Notes: generated by a model not told the origin, from the sequence alone. A DNA stretch of 64,000 nt from Thalassobius sp049116315 (GCA_049116315.1 JAGDZD010000006.1:108421-172420), one strand, 5' to 3'; shown: positions 24,854 through 33,485, counted from the first letter of the stretch. Program-made: numbers and translations.

Positions 24854-26158
24854 TTAATGCCCGATCCACCAATGTTGATCGACGTGACTGCCGTAGTACC
24901 CCTTGAGGACACCAGCTTGGCTGAACCCAGCTGTGACCAAGGCGTCATGATTGGCGACGGAAAGGTCTGACGGGATGGCCAGAACCGCATAGCGATGCCC
25001 TTTGTCGCGCACTTTGGACAACAAGAAATCCGCACCGCGCAGACCACTGGGCGCCTCTTCCCATGTAACACCCGCGATATCGCGGGTTTCGGCTGCAATT
25101 TCAAACCCGGTCAGGCTGATCCCATCGTCTTCGTGCCCCAAAGGGTCCGGCGTTTCCGGGGCTTCGGGATTGTTCAGACCATAGATCAGCTTGGCTTCGC
25201 CCGGGGCGTGATAGTCGGGCAAAGTCAGCTCAATCTCAGCCCCAAAATCTTCGTACATCTTATGCGCCTTGGCATAGATCGGTTCGCCCATTTCGGCGTA
25301 ATCGCTGGTTTCGATAAAGATTTTGCGCACACCTTGCTTGGCCAAACGGCCCAACAGATCGTTGAGCATCTGACTGCCGTGACCTTCGTTCTGATACTCT
25401 TGGCCCATATAGGTCCAAGACAGCCACGCCAGATCCGGAACCTGCGCGTCCAAATCATAGCCGGTCAGCCCCATGACTTCGCCGCGATCAACCAGAACCA
25501 ACATCCGCTCATAGCCGCCATTGACAAAGACCTGCTCGGCTTCGCGCGCGTCATCCTCATCGGTTTCCGCAATAATCGCCACAGCGTCGGCGACATGCTT
25601 CCACTCCATCTTTTTCAAAACTGGACCTTTGGTCCCAAAAAGCGAGCCCAACATAGCGCTACCGCCTCCGATCAGAATGCCGGTGGCGTGTGCATAGACC
25701 GACACCGATTTGTTTAACAGAACCGCTTCGGCGATCACCACGCCCAGCAGCATCGCAATATTGCCCCAGTCCCTGCCCAGTGACTTGCCTATGGACTTGC
25801 CCAGCAACAGCCCATGCGCTGCCAAGCCGTAAGCGACCGCTGAAATGCCAACAAACCCCGGTCCCCCAAGAATGAGTTCCACCAGCGTTGAGACCCCCGC
25901 ACAAACGGCGACCAGAACGGCCAACTGATCGCGACGCAAATGCGGTTCGCACAAGGCGCCCCCGATGGCGAGGACCACGATATTTGTCACCAGATGTGAC
26001 AGATTTCCGTGCCGCCAAACCCCAAGCAACAGTTCGGGAAGCGTCACAAAGCGGGCGGGATCCGTGGCAGGCCCCAAAACCAAATAAACCGCCAGACAAC
26101 TCAAAACCAACGCCAGGGTAACCGGACGTTGGGAGATCTGGTGCAGGATCGGGATCAC
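24854..26158 (-). CDS. Rhomboid-type membrane protease domain fused to a GNAT acetyltransferase-like module
   Basis: A 434-residue fusion. Residues 12-172 form about six helices with the rhomboid marks: HLVTN (His55, Asn59), GISA with the putative nucleophile Ser106, and AHATG with the partner His157. Residues about 185-330 are a GNAT domain with the acetyl-CoA loop QNEGHG (256-261). Residues about 345-434 (GFEIAAETRDIAGVTWEEAPSGLRGADFLLSKV onwards) may be a second, degenerate GNAT half. The start is GTG 26158, overlapping the SpeD stop (GTGA). Sited between SpeD and the aminopropyltransferase gene, it may acetylate a polyamine-containing product near the membrane; the rhomboid part could cleave proteins or only serve as an anchor. 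Function unproven. Confidence 0.8.
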   Translation of the reverse strand: MIPILHQISQRPVTLALVLSCLAVYLVLGPATDPARFVTLPELLLGVWRHGNLSHLVTNIVVLAIGGALCEPHLRRDQLAVLVAVCAGVSTLVELILGGPGFVGISAVAYGLAAHGLLLGKSIGKSLGRDWGNIAMLLGVVIAEAVLLNKSVSVYAHATGILIGGGSAMLGSLFGTKGPVLKKMEWKHVADAVAIIAETDEDDAREAEQVFVNGGYERMLVLVDRGEVMGLTGYDLDAQVPDLAWLSWTYMGQEYQNEGHGSQMLNDLLGRLAKQGVRKIFIETSDYAEMGEPIYAKAHKMYEDFGAEIELTLPDYHAPGEAKLIYGLNNPEAPETPDPLGHEDDGISLTGFEIAAETRDIAGVTWEEAPSGLRGADFLLSKVRDKGHRYAVLAIPSDLSVANHDALVTAGFSQAGVLKGYYGSHVDQHWWIGH

Positions 26159-26556
26159 TTTGGGGACACGGAGCGTTCAAACGCATCAACTTGCCCTCTT
26201 TGGATCACCTGGCATTGGATCTGCTTGGGTTGAAAATAGGCCTCGAGCACCTTCAAGGACAGCATCGGCTGCGCGTCCCCACACATAAAAATGTCGACAG
26301 CAGCATAGGATTTTTCGGGCCATGTATGGATCGAGATATGCGACTCGGCCAACATCACCACGCCAGTAAACCCTGCCCGATCGCCAAAATCATGGGTGTC
26401 AACAGACAGGACCGTTGCGCCAGCGGCCACAGCCGCCTGTTTCAAAACCTCTGCAGCAGGCTCTGCATCCAATAGATTGCGCGCTTCAAACAGGTCAGCA
26501 ATGACATGATGGCCTAACGGGGTGATCCCTGTCGGAGGCCGTACAAATTGGTTCAT
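26155..26556 (-). CDS. speD: S-adenosylmethionine decarboxylase proenzyme, SpeD class 1B
   Basis: A 133-residue short prokaryotic AdoMetDC. The self-cleavage site is Glu71-Ser72 in LAESHISIHTWPE, with Ser72 becoming the pyruvoyl group, and Cys92 in FMCGD is the catalytic acid. The enzyme makes decarboxylated AdoMet, the aminopropyl donor for spermidine-type synthesis. It is the first gene of the polyamine operon, and its stop overlaps the GTG start of the rhomboid-GNAT gene. Its 133 residues are normal for the bacterial-archaeal short form. Upstream, 26557-26723 holds an AT-rich promoter-like stretch but no clear -35/-10 pair that I would defend. Confidence 0.93.
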   Translation of the reverse strand: MNQFVRPPTGITPLGHHVIADLFEARNLLDAEPAAEVLKQAAVAAGATVLSVDTHDFGDRAGFTGVVMLAESHISIHTWPEKSYAAVDIFMCGDAQPMLSLKVLEAYFQPKQIQCQVIQRGQVDAFERSVSPK

Positions 26557-26723
26557 AGCTGGGCAACAATCTCTTATTTGAGTGCCCGGAACATAACTTG
26601 TTTGGGTTAAACCACAAGTGAAATCCCCTGCTGGTTTGCCCCAATTGACAGCCTGCCAAAATTGCGGACCACCCTCGAAATTTCAACGAATTTCCGGCAA
26701 TTAATGTCGTGGGACTGGCTGCA

Positions 26724-26763
26724 TCCCGCAACACTCACACAAATAGGTGAAGGCGTTGCGGGA
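26724..26763 (-). terminator. Hairpin between the SDR gene and speD
   Basis: Perfect 9-base-pair arms (TCCCGCAAC, 26724-26732; GTTGCGGGA, 26755-26763) and extra pairing inside (TCAC with GGTGA). It begins 17 bases past the SDR stop in the direction of transcription. No poly-U follows; it may still end the SDR transcript. Confidence 0.5.
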
Positions 26764-26779
26764 CAATTGCGCCCTGATG

Positions 26780-27547
26780 TTACTGGTTTGGCAAGCCCAC
26801 CTCTGCGCGCCCAGCCTCCGTCTTAAGCGAGAAATCGGTACCCACATGGGCGGCGCCACCGGGACCACAGAGATAGGCAATCGATTGTGCCACCCACTGC
26901 GCGGGGATATGGGCCTCTGGGTCCAGCTGGCTGACCGGGTTGATCCCTGACTGCTTGATCGCAACTTGCATTTCGGTGGCAACAGTGCCCGGACTGAGGC
27001 CAATTACATTGATGCCCTGCACGCCATATTCTTTGTGCGCGCACCGCGTCAAAGACAGGACCGCCGCCTTGGTCGAGCAATAGTGGCTCCAGCCTTCAAG
27101 CGCACTTGTGGCCGCCCCCGAGCTGATATTGATCACCGTCCCGCCTCCGGTCTTCAGCAATGCCGGGATCGCCGCATGCAAACCGTGATATACACCTTTG
27201 TAGTTCACATCCGCAATCTGGCCCCAAAGTTCCGGATCGCTGTCGGTGAGGCGGGCAATGGGTTCAATCAGCCCGGCGTTGTTTACCAAGACGTCCAATC
27301 CACCAAAATCTGCCACCGCATGCTGGATCAGATCGGCCACATTTTGATAGCTGGCCACGTCGCAGACAAACGCACTGGCCCGCCCGCCTTTTGCGTTGAT
27401 CTGCGTCGCAAGTTCTGAGATCGCAGCGCCACTGCGGGCGGCAAGCACAACTTGCGCGCCCAATGCGGCAAAATGCTGGGCCGTTGCCGCGCCAATACCG
27501 CGACTGGCCCCGGTGATGATGACGGTTTTTCCGTTAAGATGTGACAT
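26780..27547 (-). CDS. SDR family oxidoreductase
   Basis: A 255-residue classical SDR. The cofactor motif GASRGIGAA is at about 13-21, NNAG at about 89, the catalytic Ser in VINISSGAA (about 140) and the YCSTK pair at about 154-158. A C-terminal LCGPGGAAHVGTDFSLKTEAG fits the family. It faces the ThDP enzyme gene across a 390-base gap and could act on the same pathway's carbonyl intermediate. The specific substrate is not evident. Confidence 0.88.
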   Translation of the reverse strand: MSHLNGKTVIITGASRGIGAATAQHFAALGAQVVLAARSGAAISELATQINAKGGRASAFVCDVASYQNVADLIQHAVADFGGLDVLVNNAGLIEPIARLTDSDPELWGQIADVNYKGVYHGLHAAIPALLKTGGGTVINISSGAATSALEGWSHYCSTKAAVLSLTRCAHKEYGVQGINVIGLSPGTVATEMQVAIKQSGINPVSQLDPEAHIPAQWVAQSIAYLCGPGGAAHVGTDFSLKTEAGRAEVGLPNQ

Positions 27548-27937
27548 CGAAGTCCTTTCTGTTGAGCCTGTACTTCAAGGCGCGGCGCACTGGTCCGATC
27601 GGCGCGGGCAGCCACAGCGGCTGGGCTGGGTTTTGCACGCATGAATAGACCGCAACGATCTGGACAAGTTTTGGCACCTGTTTTGTGGATGCCCCAGATG
27701 TAGGCGATGTGACCCATGACAAAAACGCCAACGTTGCCCTGAATGTCATGCGAGTTTCGCACGAATAAACGCCAACCCCGGGCCGTCGCTGGGTCAGTTC
27801 GCACAGGTGCTGGCCTTGTGGTTCAGTCCTGCTCTGCCTGCCGGTTTGATCAAATGTGTCAAAGGCACACAGCAATGTGTGTTGAGTTTCGGCCTGTTGG
27901 GTTTCAAAGAACGATAAACGCCAAAGGGAATTTCATC
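27548..27937. other. 390-base intergenic region, divergent promoters
   Basis: No convincing gene. It contains an inverted repeat TGCGA-GTT-TCGCA (27749-27761) and two direct copies of ATAAACGCCAA (27765-27775 and 27914-27924), the second just before the ThDP enzyme's ribosome binding site. An open frame of about 110 codons on the minus strand across it has no family features. Confidence 0.5.
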
Positions 27938-29563
27938 ATGTCAGAACCTCTCTCTTCGCCCCTTCGCGCCGCTGATGTCTTGGCGCAACGGTTGTACCAA
28001 GCTGGATGCCGTTGGGCCTTTGGCATGCCCGGTGGCGAGGTGCTGACCCTCATTGATGCGCTTGAAAAGGCTGGCATCACCTTTGTTTTGGCCAAACATG
28101 AAAACGCCGCAGGCTTTATGGCCGAGGGCACCTATCACCGCACAGGCGCGCCCGGCATTTTGGTTGCCACCGTTGGTCCCGGTGCCTTGAACGGGATCAA
28201 CACCGTTGAAAACGCCCGTCAGGATCGCGTGCCGCTGATCGTGTTGACAGGGGCCGTCGATGCCCATGCCGCGCATAGCTACACCCATCAAGTTCTTGAT
28301 CAGCCACAGGTGTTTCGCCCCATCACCAAGGCCAGCATGACCCTGTCGGCCGAGGCTGCCGCGATCATCGCGGACAAGGCCGTGAACTTTGCCACCGAAG
28401 GGCGTCCTGGCCCCGTGCACATCGACGTGCCGATTTCTGTGGCAGACGCCCCGGCCCAGGCACTGGGTGTGTTGCGCACCACATCCTTGCCGGTGATGCC
28501 CGCCCCGTCGCCTGCATTTGAGGCCGCAAAGGCCGCCATCGCCACCGCAAAACGTCCCATAGTCATTGCGGGTGTTGATGCTGTTGAAGCCGATATTGGC
28601 GATTTGTTGCGACACGCCGCCGAAACCTTGGATGCGCCTGTTGTCACCACCTACAAAGCCAAAGGGTTGATCAGCGAAGATCACGCCCTATCACTGGGCG
28701 GTGCCGGTTTGTCACCAAAGGCCGATGCGATTTTGCTGCCGCTGGTGGCACAGGCAGATGTCATCATCGCTGTGGGCTATGACCCAATTGAAATGCGCAC
28801 TGGCTGGCAGAACCCATGGGACCCAGCCCGCCAATGTGTGATCGACATCACCGCCGCGCCAAACGACCATTATATGCACCATGCGACCCACAACATTGTG
28901 GGCGATTGCGGTGCCAGCCTCTCTGCGTTGCTGCCAGAAACTCCGCTGCAAAGCTGGACCGGCGGCGAAGCCATGCAAGTCAAAACTGCGCTGAAAGAAG
29001 CCTTTGCTGTGCGACATGACTGGGGCCCAGATACGGTCATCTCAACGTGTCAGGATGTCTTGCCTGCGGACACATTGATCACCGCCGACAGCGGTGCCCA
29101 TCGCATCTTGCTGTCGCAAATGTGGCAATGCAAATTTCCACGCGCACTGACCCAATCTTCGGGTCTGTGCACGATGGGCTGCGCTGTGCCTCTCGCTATG
29201 GGGGCGCAAATCGTTGAACCAGATCGCACCGTAGTGTCGTTCTCGGGTGATGCGGGCATGTTGATGGTAGCCGGTGAATTGGCAACCGCCAAGGAACTGG
29301 GGCTCAAGACCATTTTTGTGGTTTTTGTTGACGCCAGTTTGGCGTTGATCGAGCTGAAACAGCGCCAACGCCAAATGACCAACCGCGGTGTCGATTTTGG
29401 CCATGTCGACTTTGCCGCTGTAGCAAACAGCTTTGGCGGGATCGGGCACAGCGTCTCTTCTCAGGTTGAATTGCAGGCGGCATTGCACTCAGCTCTGCAA
29501 TCCGACACATTCACGCTGATTGCAGCCGAAATTGATCGGAAAACTTATGACGGATCCTTCTAA
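27938..29563 (+). CDS. Thiamine diphosphate-dependent enzyme, acetolactate synthase-like
   Basis: A 541-residue ThDP enzyme with the normal three domains. The catalytic glutamate lies in LAKHENAAGFMAEG (about residue 50), the central Rossmann-like domain covers about 190-330, and the cofactor loop starts at FSGDAGMLMVAGELATAKEL (about 435). AAGGGA lies before ATG 27938; a longer frame exists upstream but has no homology. Relatives make acetolactate, cleave oxalyl-CoA or acyloin bonds, or condense 2-oxo acids. The overlap with a class III CoA-transferase gene recalls the oxalyl-CoA decarboxylase/formyl-CoA transferase pairing, but the sequence looks closer to acetolactate synthase. Substrate unknown. 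Confidence 0.85.
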   Translation: MSEPLSSPLRAADVLAQRLYQAGCRWAFGMPGGEVLTLIDALEKAGITFVLAKHENAAGFMAEGTYHRTGAPGILVATVGPGALNGINTVENARQDRVPLIVLTGAVDAHAAHSYTHQVLDQPQVFRPITKASMTLSAEAAAIIADKAVNFATEGRPGPVHIDVPISVADAPAQALGVLRTTSLPVMPAPSPAFEAAKAAIATAKRPIVIAGVDAVEADIGDLLRHAAETLDAPVVTTYKAKGLISEDHALSLGGAGLSPKADAILLPLVAQADVIIAVGYDPIEMRTGWQNPWDPARQCVIDITAAPNDHYMHHATHNIVGDCGASLSALLPETPLQSWTGGEAMQVKTALKEAFAVRHDWGPDTVISTCQDVLPADTLITADSGAHRILLSQMWQCKFPRALTQSSGLCTMGCAVPLAMGAQIVEPDRTVVSFSGDAGMLMVAGELATAKELGLKTIFVVFVDASLALIELKQRQRQMTNRGVDFGHVDFAAVANSFGGIGHSVSSQVELQAALHSALQSDTFTLIAAEIDRKTYDGSF

Positions 29564-30770
29564 CACTCCTACCCCTGGCGCTTTGGACGGGATCGTCGTC
29601 TTGGATCTGTCGCGCATTCTGGCGGGCCCAACAGCCACCCAGATGTTGGGGGACCTAGGCGCCACCGTGATCAAGATCGAAAACCCAAAAACCGGCGGGG
29701 ACGACACCCGCAGTTGGGGGCCGCCCTATGCGCCAACAGAGGACGGCAACAGCGATCTGAGCGCCTATTACATGTCTGCAAATCGCAACAAATATTCAAT
29801 CGCTGCAGACCTTTCGACCGAAGAAGGCCGTGCACTGGTCCAAGAGATTGCCGCGACCGCAGATATCGTTGTCGAGAACTACAAACCCGACGGGCTGCAG
29901 AAATATGGTCTGGATCATCAGACACTTTGTGCCGCCCATCCTTCGTTGGTGTATTGTTCGATTTCAGGCTTTGGCCAAACCGGTCCAAACCGATCGCAGC
30001 CGGGCTATGACCTCATGGCGCAGGGCTATGGCGGTATCATGTCTCTCACCGGCGAGGCCGAGGGCGCCCCGATGAAGGTTGGCGTTGGCATTGCCGATGT
30101 GATGTGTGGCATGTATGCCACCGTCGGCATTCTGGCGGCTTTGCGTCACCGCGATCAAACCGGTGAAGGTCAGCACATTGACCTGTCCTTGGTTGATGCG
30201 CAAATGGCGTGGCTGATCAACGAGGGCACCAATTTTCTGGCGTCGGGTCAAAGCCCGAAGCGGCGCGGGAACGCCCATCCGAACATCGTGCCCTATGATG
30301 TGTTTGCTTCGGCCGATGGGCATGTGATCATTGCGGTCGGCAATGACACCCAATTCCAGCGCTTTTGTCAGGTGCTTGGACGCAATGATCTGGAAAACGA
30401 CCCAGATTTTGTAACAAACACCCTGCGCATCGCCCATCGAGAGCGGCTGACCGCAGAAATTTCTGTAACACTTGGCGCAATTTCAACCTCTGAAATCCTG
30501 CAAAAGTTACAGTCCGTCAAAGTGCCTTGCGGTCCGATCAACACCGTTGCGCAAGCATTGGCGACAGATCAGGCGCAAGCACGTGGGGCCGTTGTGACCA
30601 TGCCGCATCCTGAAAACAGCGAACAATCTGTGCAAGTCCTTGGAAATCCTCTCAAATTCTCAAAGACCCCGGTAACCTACCGCAGATCCCCGCCCCGGTT
30701 TGGTCAGGACACTGGCCTGTTGGATTCGCTTTTGTCGGCCCCCGCGTCGAAATCTGCGCCCAAAGATTAA
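29547..30770 (+). CDS. CaiB/BaiF family (class III) CoA-transferase
   Basis: A 407-residue enzyme of the formyl-CoA transferase family. The N-terminal LDGIVVLDLSRILAGPTATQMLGDLGATVIKIE is diagnostic, the catalytic aspartate is Asp184 in GIADVMCGMY, and the C-terminal VPCGPINTVAQAL is conserved. It moves CoA between carboxylic acids. The ATG at 29547 overlaps the end of the ThDP gene by 17 bases, so the two are translationally linked and should act on one pathway: activation of an acid to its CoA ester beside a ThDP-dependent C-C step. The start at 29520 in the same frame would overlap more deeply and is less likely. Confidence 0.88.
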   Translation: MTDPSNTPTPGALDGIVVLDLSRILAGPTATQMLGDLGATVIKIENPKTGGDDTRSWGPPYAPTEDGNSDLSAYYMSANRNKYSIAADLSTEEGRALVQEIAATADIVVENYKPDGLQKYGLDHQTLCAAHPSLVYCSISGFGQTGPNRSQPGYDLMAQGYGGIMSLTGEAEGAPMKVGVGIADVMCGMYATVGILAALRHRDQTGEGQHIDLSLVDAQMAWLINEGTNFLASGQSPKRRGNAHPNIVPYDVFASADGHVIIAVGNDTQFQRFCQVLGRNDLENDPDFVTNTLRIAHRERLTAEISVTLGAISTSEILQKLQSVKVPCGPINTVAQALATDQAQARGAVVTMPHPENSEQSVQVLGNPLKFSKTPVTYRRSPPRFGQDTGLLDSLLSAPASKSAPKD

Positions 30771-30851
30771 ACATAACGTTTCAAGAAAAAGTTCATCGCG
30801 TTCACGTTTTCGAAACCTAACAGCCACGTGATGTGTCTGTCTTGAAACGAT

Positions 30852-30898
30852 CCTTTATCCCATTGGGTAACGCCACATTGGCTTACCGAAGATAAAGG
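30852..30898 (+). promoter_or_regulatory. Structured leader that can sequester the ribosome binding site of the TTC38-like gene
   Basis: Three nested stems: CCTTTATC (30852-30859) with GATAAAGG (30891-30898), GGTAA (30866-30870) with TTACC (30883-30887), and GCCA (30872-30875) with TGGC (30879-30882) closing a CAT loop. The 3' arm of the outer stem contains the AAAGGA ribosome binding site of the gene that starts at 30906. Folding would therefore block translation; opening by a ligand, protein or heat would allow it. Pairing is read from the sequence; function is inference. Confidence 0.6.
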
Positions 30899-30905
30899 AC
30901 ATTTC

Positions 30906-32267
30906 ATGTTACTGGATATTACCGCCTCCCAAACCAGTTTGACCAATGCGGATGTTCTTGAAGATTGGAACGCAATGATCCTTGCGTTTCTAGCCCATGG
31001 CGCTGACGCGCCGGTGCATTTGGGCAATGTCTTGAAAGCCGAGCCAGACTATCCGATGGCACTCGCTGCCAAGGGCCTGTTTTCTTTGATGATGGGGCGG
31101 CGCGAACTTTTTGAGGTCGCCGCGCAAGCCAACAAAGCCGCACAGAAGGCTCTGGCACAGGGCGGCGCCGCTGAACGCGAAGTGTTATGGTGTGCGGCGC
31201 TTGATGATTGGCTTAAGGGTCGTCCAAGCCACGCAATTTTGCGCCTTGAAGAGGCCATGCGGCTGAACCCAGCAGACACTCTGTCGATGAAGGTCAGCCA
31301 CGCAATCCGGTTCATTCTGGGGGACAACCACGGCATGTTGCGCTCGGTTGAGCAGGTGATAGGGGCGCATGACCGCGATCATCCGCTGCGTGGGTATGCA
31401 CTTGGCTGTCACGCCTTTGCGCTAGAAGAAACCGGCAGCTATGCTTTGGCAGAACGGGCTGGGCGCGAGGCCTTGGAATATGCCCCCAATGACGCATGGG
31501 GACTGCACGCTGTGGCCCATGTCTATGACATGACCCACCGCCCCAAAGAGGGCATTTCCCTGATTGAGACCAACGCCTCTGCTTGGAACCACTGCAACAA
31601 TTTCCGCTTCCATGTCTGGTGGCACAAAGCGTTGCTGCATCTGGACCAAGGCGATCATGCCAAAGTTCTGGATCTTTATGATGCAAAGATCCGCCACGAC
31701 AAAACCGACGACTACCGCGACTTTTCGAACGCCAGCTCGTTGCTGATGCGACTGGAGCTGGACAACGTAGATGTTGGCGATCGTTGGGGCGAGTTGGCGG
31801 ATTTGGCCGAAAGCCGCAGTGACGATGGCTGTTTGGTCTTTGCCGACCTGCACTACATGCTGGCGCTCTCTGGTGACAACCGCCCCGGTGCGGTGGCGCG
31901 ATTGACAGCGCGCGTGGCCCGTGATGCCCAAGGCACCGAGGAAAACGCAAAAATCATGCTCGATCCCGGGCGCGCCGCTGCCGAAGGTCTGGCCGCGTTT
32001 GGCGAAGCTCAATACGACACCGCCTATCGCAATTTGGCCGCGGCCCGCCCCCAGTTTCAGATCATGGGCGGCAGCCATGCCCAGCGCGACGTCTTTGAAC
32101 GGGTCACAATCGAAGCTGCCCTGAGAGCCGGTCACCTGAATGACGCAGAAACGCTGATTTCTGAACGGGTTGCTCTGCGCAATGGCGCCGCTGACAGCTT
32201 TGGCGAAGCCCGGATGCAAATGATCATTGACGCCCGAGCCCACGGCGCGAACATGGCCGCACAGTAA
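30906..32267 (+). CDS. TTC38-like tetratricopeptide repeat protein
   Basis: A 453-residue helical repeat protein resembling the TTC38 family found in animals and bacteria. Recognisable parts are YPMALAAKGLFSLMMGRRELF (about 49-69), HPLRGYALGCHAFALEETGSYALAERAGREALEYAPNDAWGLHAVAHVYDM (about 158-208) and WNHCNNFRFHVWWHKALLHLDQGDH (about 225-249). TPR helices bind partner proteins, but no activity is known for this family. No signal peptide is seen, so it is cytoplasmic. Its ribosome binding site (AAAGGA) lies in a leader hairpin. It is downstream of the ThDP/CoA-transferase genes and 24 bases before opgC, so it could be made with either group. Confidence 0.82.
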   Translation: MLLDITASQTSLTNADVLEDWNAMILAFLAHGADAPVHLGNVLKAEPDYPMALAAKGLFSLMMGRRELFEVAAQANKAAQKALAQGGAAEREVLWCAALDDWLKGRPSHAILRLEEAMRLNPADTLSMKVSHAIRFILGDNHGMLRSVEQVIGAHDRDHPLRGYALGCHAFALEETGSYALAERAGREALEYAPNDAWGLHAVAHVYDMTHRPKEGISLIETNASAWNHCNNFRFHVWWHKALLHLDQGDHAKVLDLYDAKIRHDKTDDYRDFSNASSLLMRLELDNVDVGDRWGELADLAESRSDDGCLVFADLHYMLALSGDNRPGAVARLTARVARDAQGTEENAKIMLDPGRAAAEGLAAFGEAQYDTAYRNLAAARPQFQIMGGSHAQRDVFERVTIEAALRAGHLNDAETLISERVALRNGAADSFGEARMQMIIDARAHGANMAAQ

Positions 32268-32291
32268 GCTGAACAGGCCAAAGAAACGTTT

Positions 32292-33485
32292 ATGAATACC
32301 CAGACCAAAATCGATCCCGTGGCACCCAATCCGGCCACCACTCCGCCGCGTCAGCGGGATCCGCGGCTCGACTTTTTTCGGGGCATCGCGATGTTCATCA
32401 TCTTGATCGCCCACACGCCAGGAAACTGGCTAACCTTATGGATTCCGGCCCGTTTTGGGTTCTCGGACGCAACAGAAACCTTTGTGTTTTGTTCTGGAAT
32501 GGCCTCGGCCATCGCTTTTGGACGGGTCTTTCGCGACCGCAGCTTTAAGCTTGGCACCGCCCGTGTCGCGTTCCGCGTCTGGCAGGTCTATTGGGCGCAT
32601 ATTGGGTTGTTCATGGCCATCGCGGTCACAATGGTGGCGCTGAACGGTTGGTTCCCAGAGGGGCGCGACTATGTGGGTCAACTCAACCTTTACCCCTTCT
32701 TCCGCCACACCGATCAGAACCTGTTGGCCTTGTTGTCACTTAGCTATGTGCCGAACTACTTTGATATTTTGCCGATGTATATCGTGCTGCTGGCAATGAT
32801 GCCGCTGATGATGGCCCTGTCCAAAGACCACGTCGGTTGGGTGATCGCCGCATCGGTGACGCTATGGCTGATTGCCAATGTCGCCTCGATCAACTTCTCT
32901 GCCGAGCCATGGTCGCAACGGGGATGGTTCTTTAACCCACTGGCCTGGCAAGTGGTGTTTTATACGGGCTTTGGCATCGCGATGGGATGGTTTCCTGTCC
33001 CGCCGCGCAGCAAACTTTTGTTTGCTCTTGCCTTGGCGGTTGTCTTGATCACGGTGCCCTTTGCGTACTTTCGTGCGTTCAACGCATTTCCCATCTTTTT
33101 GGAGTGGCGCAAAGACTGGAGCTTCCTGTTCAACAAGACCGACTTTGGCATTCTGCGCTATGTCCACTTCTTGGCTACGGCCTATCTGGCGTGGATGCTC
33201 GTGGGGCCCAAAGGCCAACGGTTGTTGCCCTCAAACTCACCAGCACTGATGGCACGAATTTGGCGGCGCGCATTGGCCGTCATCATGAAAGTTGGGCAGC
33301 AATCGCTGGCCGTATTTATCGCCTCGATGTATCTGGCGCGCCTTTTGGGAGTGACGTTGGATCAGGTGGGGCGCAATCACCTCAGCATGTTGATCGTGAA
33401 CCTTATTGGCTTCGCTTTGATCATCGCTGTGGCCTATGGCGCGGGATGGTTCAAATCCCAGCCGTGGCGAAAAGCAAAGGGATAG
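32292..33485 (+). CDS. opgC: OpgC-family membrane acyltransferase (glucan succinylation)
   Basis: A 397-residue integral membrane protein with about ten helices. The OpgC pattern starts DPRLDFFRGIAMFIILIAHTPGNWLTLW (about 22-49) followed by FVFCSGMASAIAFG. OpgC adds succinyl groups to periplasmic (osmoregulated) glucans, giving them negative charge. It is the first gene of an opgC-opgG/D-opgH cluster, three bases before the next gene, and only 24 bases after the TTC38-like gene. The ribosome binding site is weak, suggesting translation coupled to the upstream gene. Confidence 0.88.
   Translation: MNTQTKIDPVAPNPATTPPRQRDPRLDFFRGIAMFIILIAHTPGNWLTLWIPARFGFSDATETFVFCSGMASAIAFGRVFRDRSFKLGTARVAFRVWQVYWAHIGLFMAIAVTMVALNGWFPEGRDYVGQLNLYPFFRHTDQNLLALLSLSYVPNYFDILPMYIVLLAMMPLMMALSKDHVGWVIAASVTLWLIANVASINFSAEPWSQRGWFFNPLAWQVVFYTGFGIAMGWFPVPPRSKLLFALALAVVLITVPFAYFRAFNAFPIFLEWRKDWSFLFNKTDFGILRYVHFLATAYLAWMLVGPKGQRLLPSNSPALMARIWRRALAVIMKVGQQSLAVFIASMYLARLLGVTLDQVGRNHLSMLIVNLIGFALIIAVAYGAGWFKSQPWRKAKG

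Noticed and set aside
27534..27875. Possible small gene in the SDR/ThDP intergenic gap
   Set aside because: No ribosome binding site, no conserved motif, mixed composition; treated as promoter region.
27941..28684. 247-codon minus-strand frame opposite the ThDP enzyme
   Set aside because: Fully overlaps a gene with intact catalytic motifs; translated sequence has no recognisable features.
27938..30770. Oxalate degradation pair (oxc-frc)
   Set aside because: The CoA-transferase is compatible, but the ThDP enzyme reads more like acetolactate synthase; not firm enough to name it so.
31422..32414. 330-codon open frame on the minus strand opposite the TTC38-like gene
   Set aside because: Antisense shadow spanning two real genes; composition is rich in Gly/His/Val/Gln from reverse-complement codons and shows no domain.
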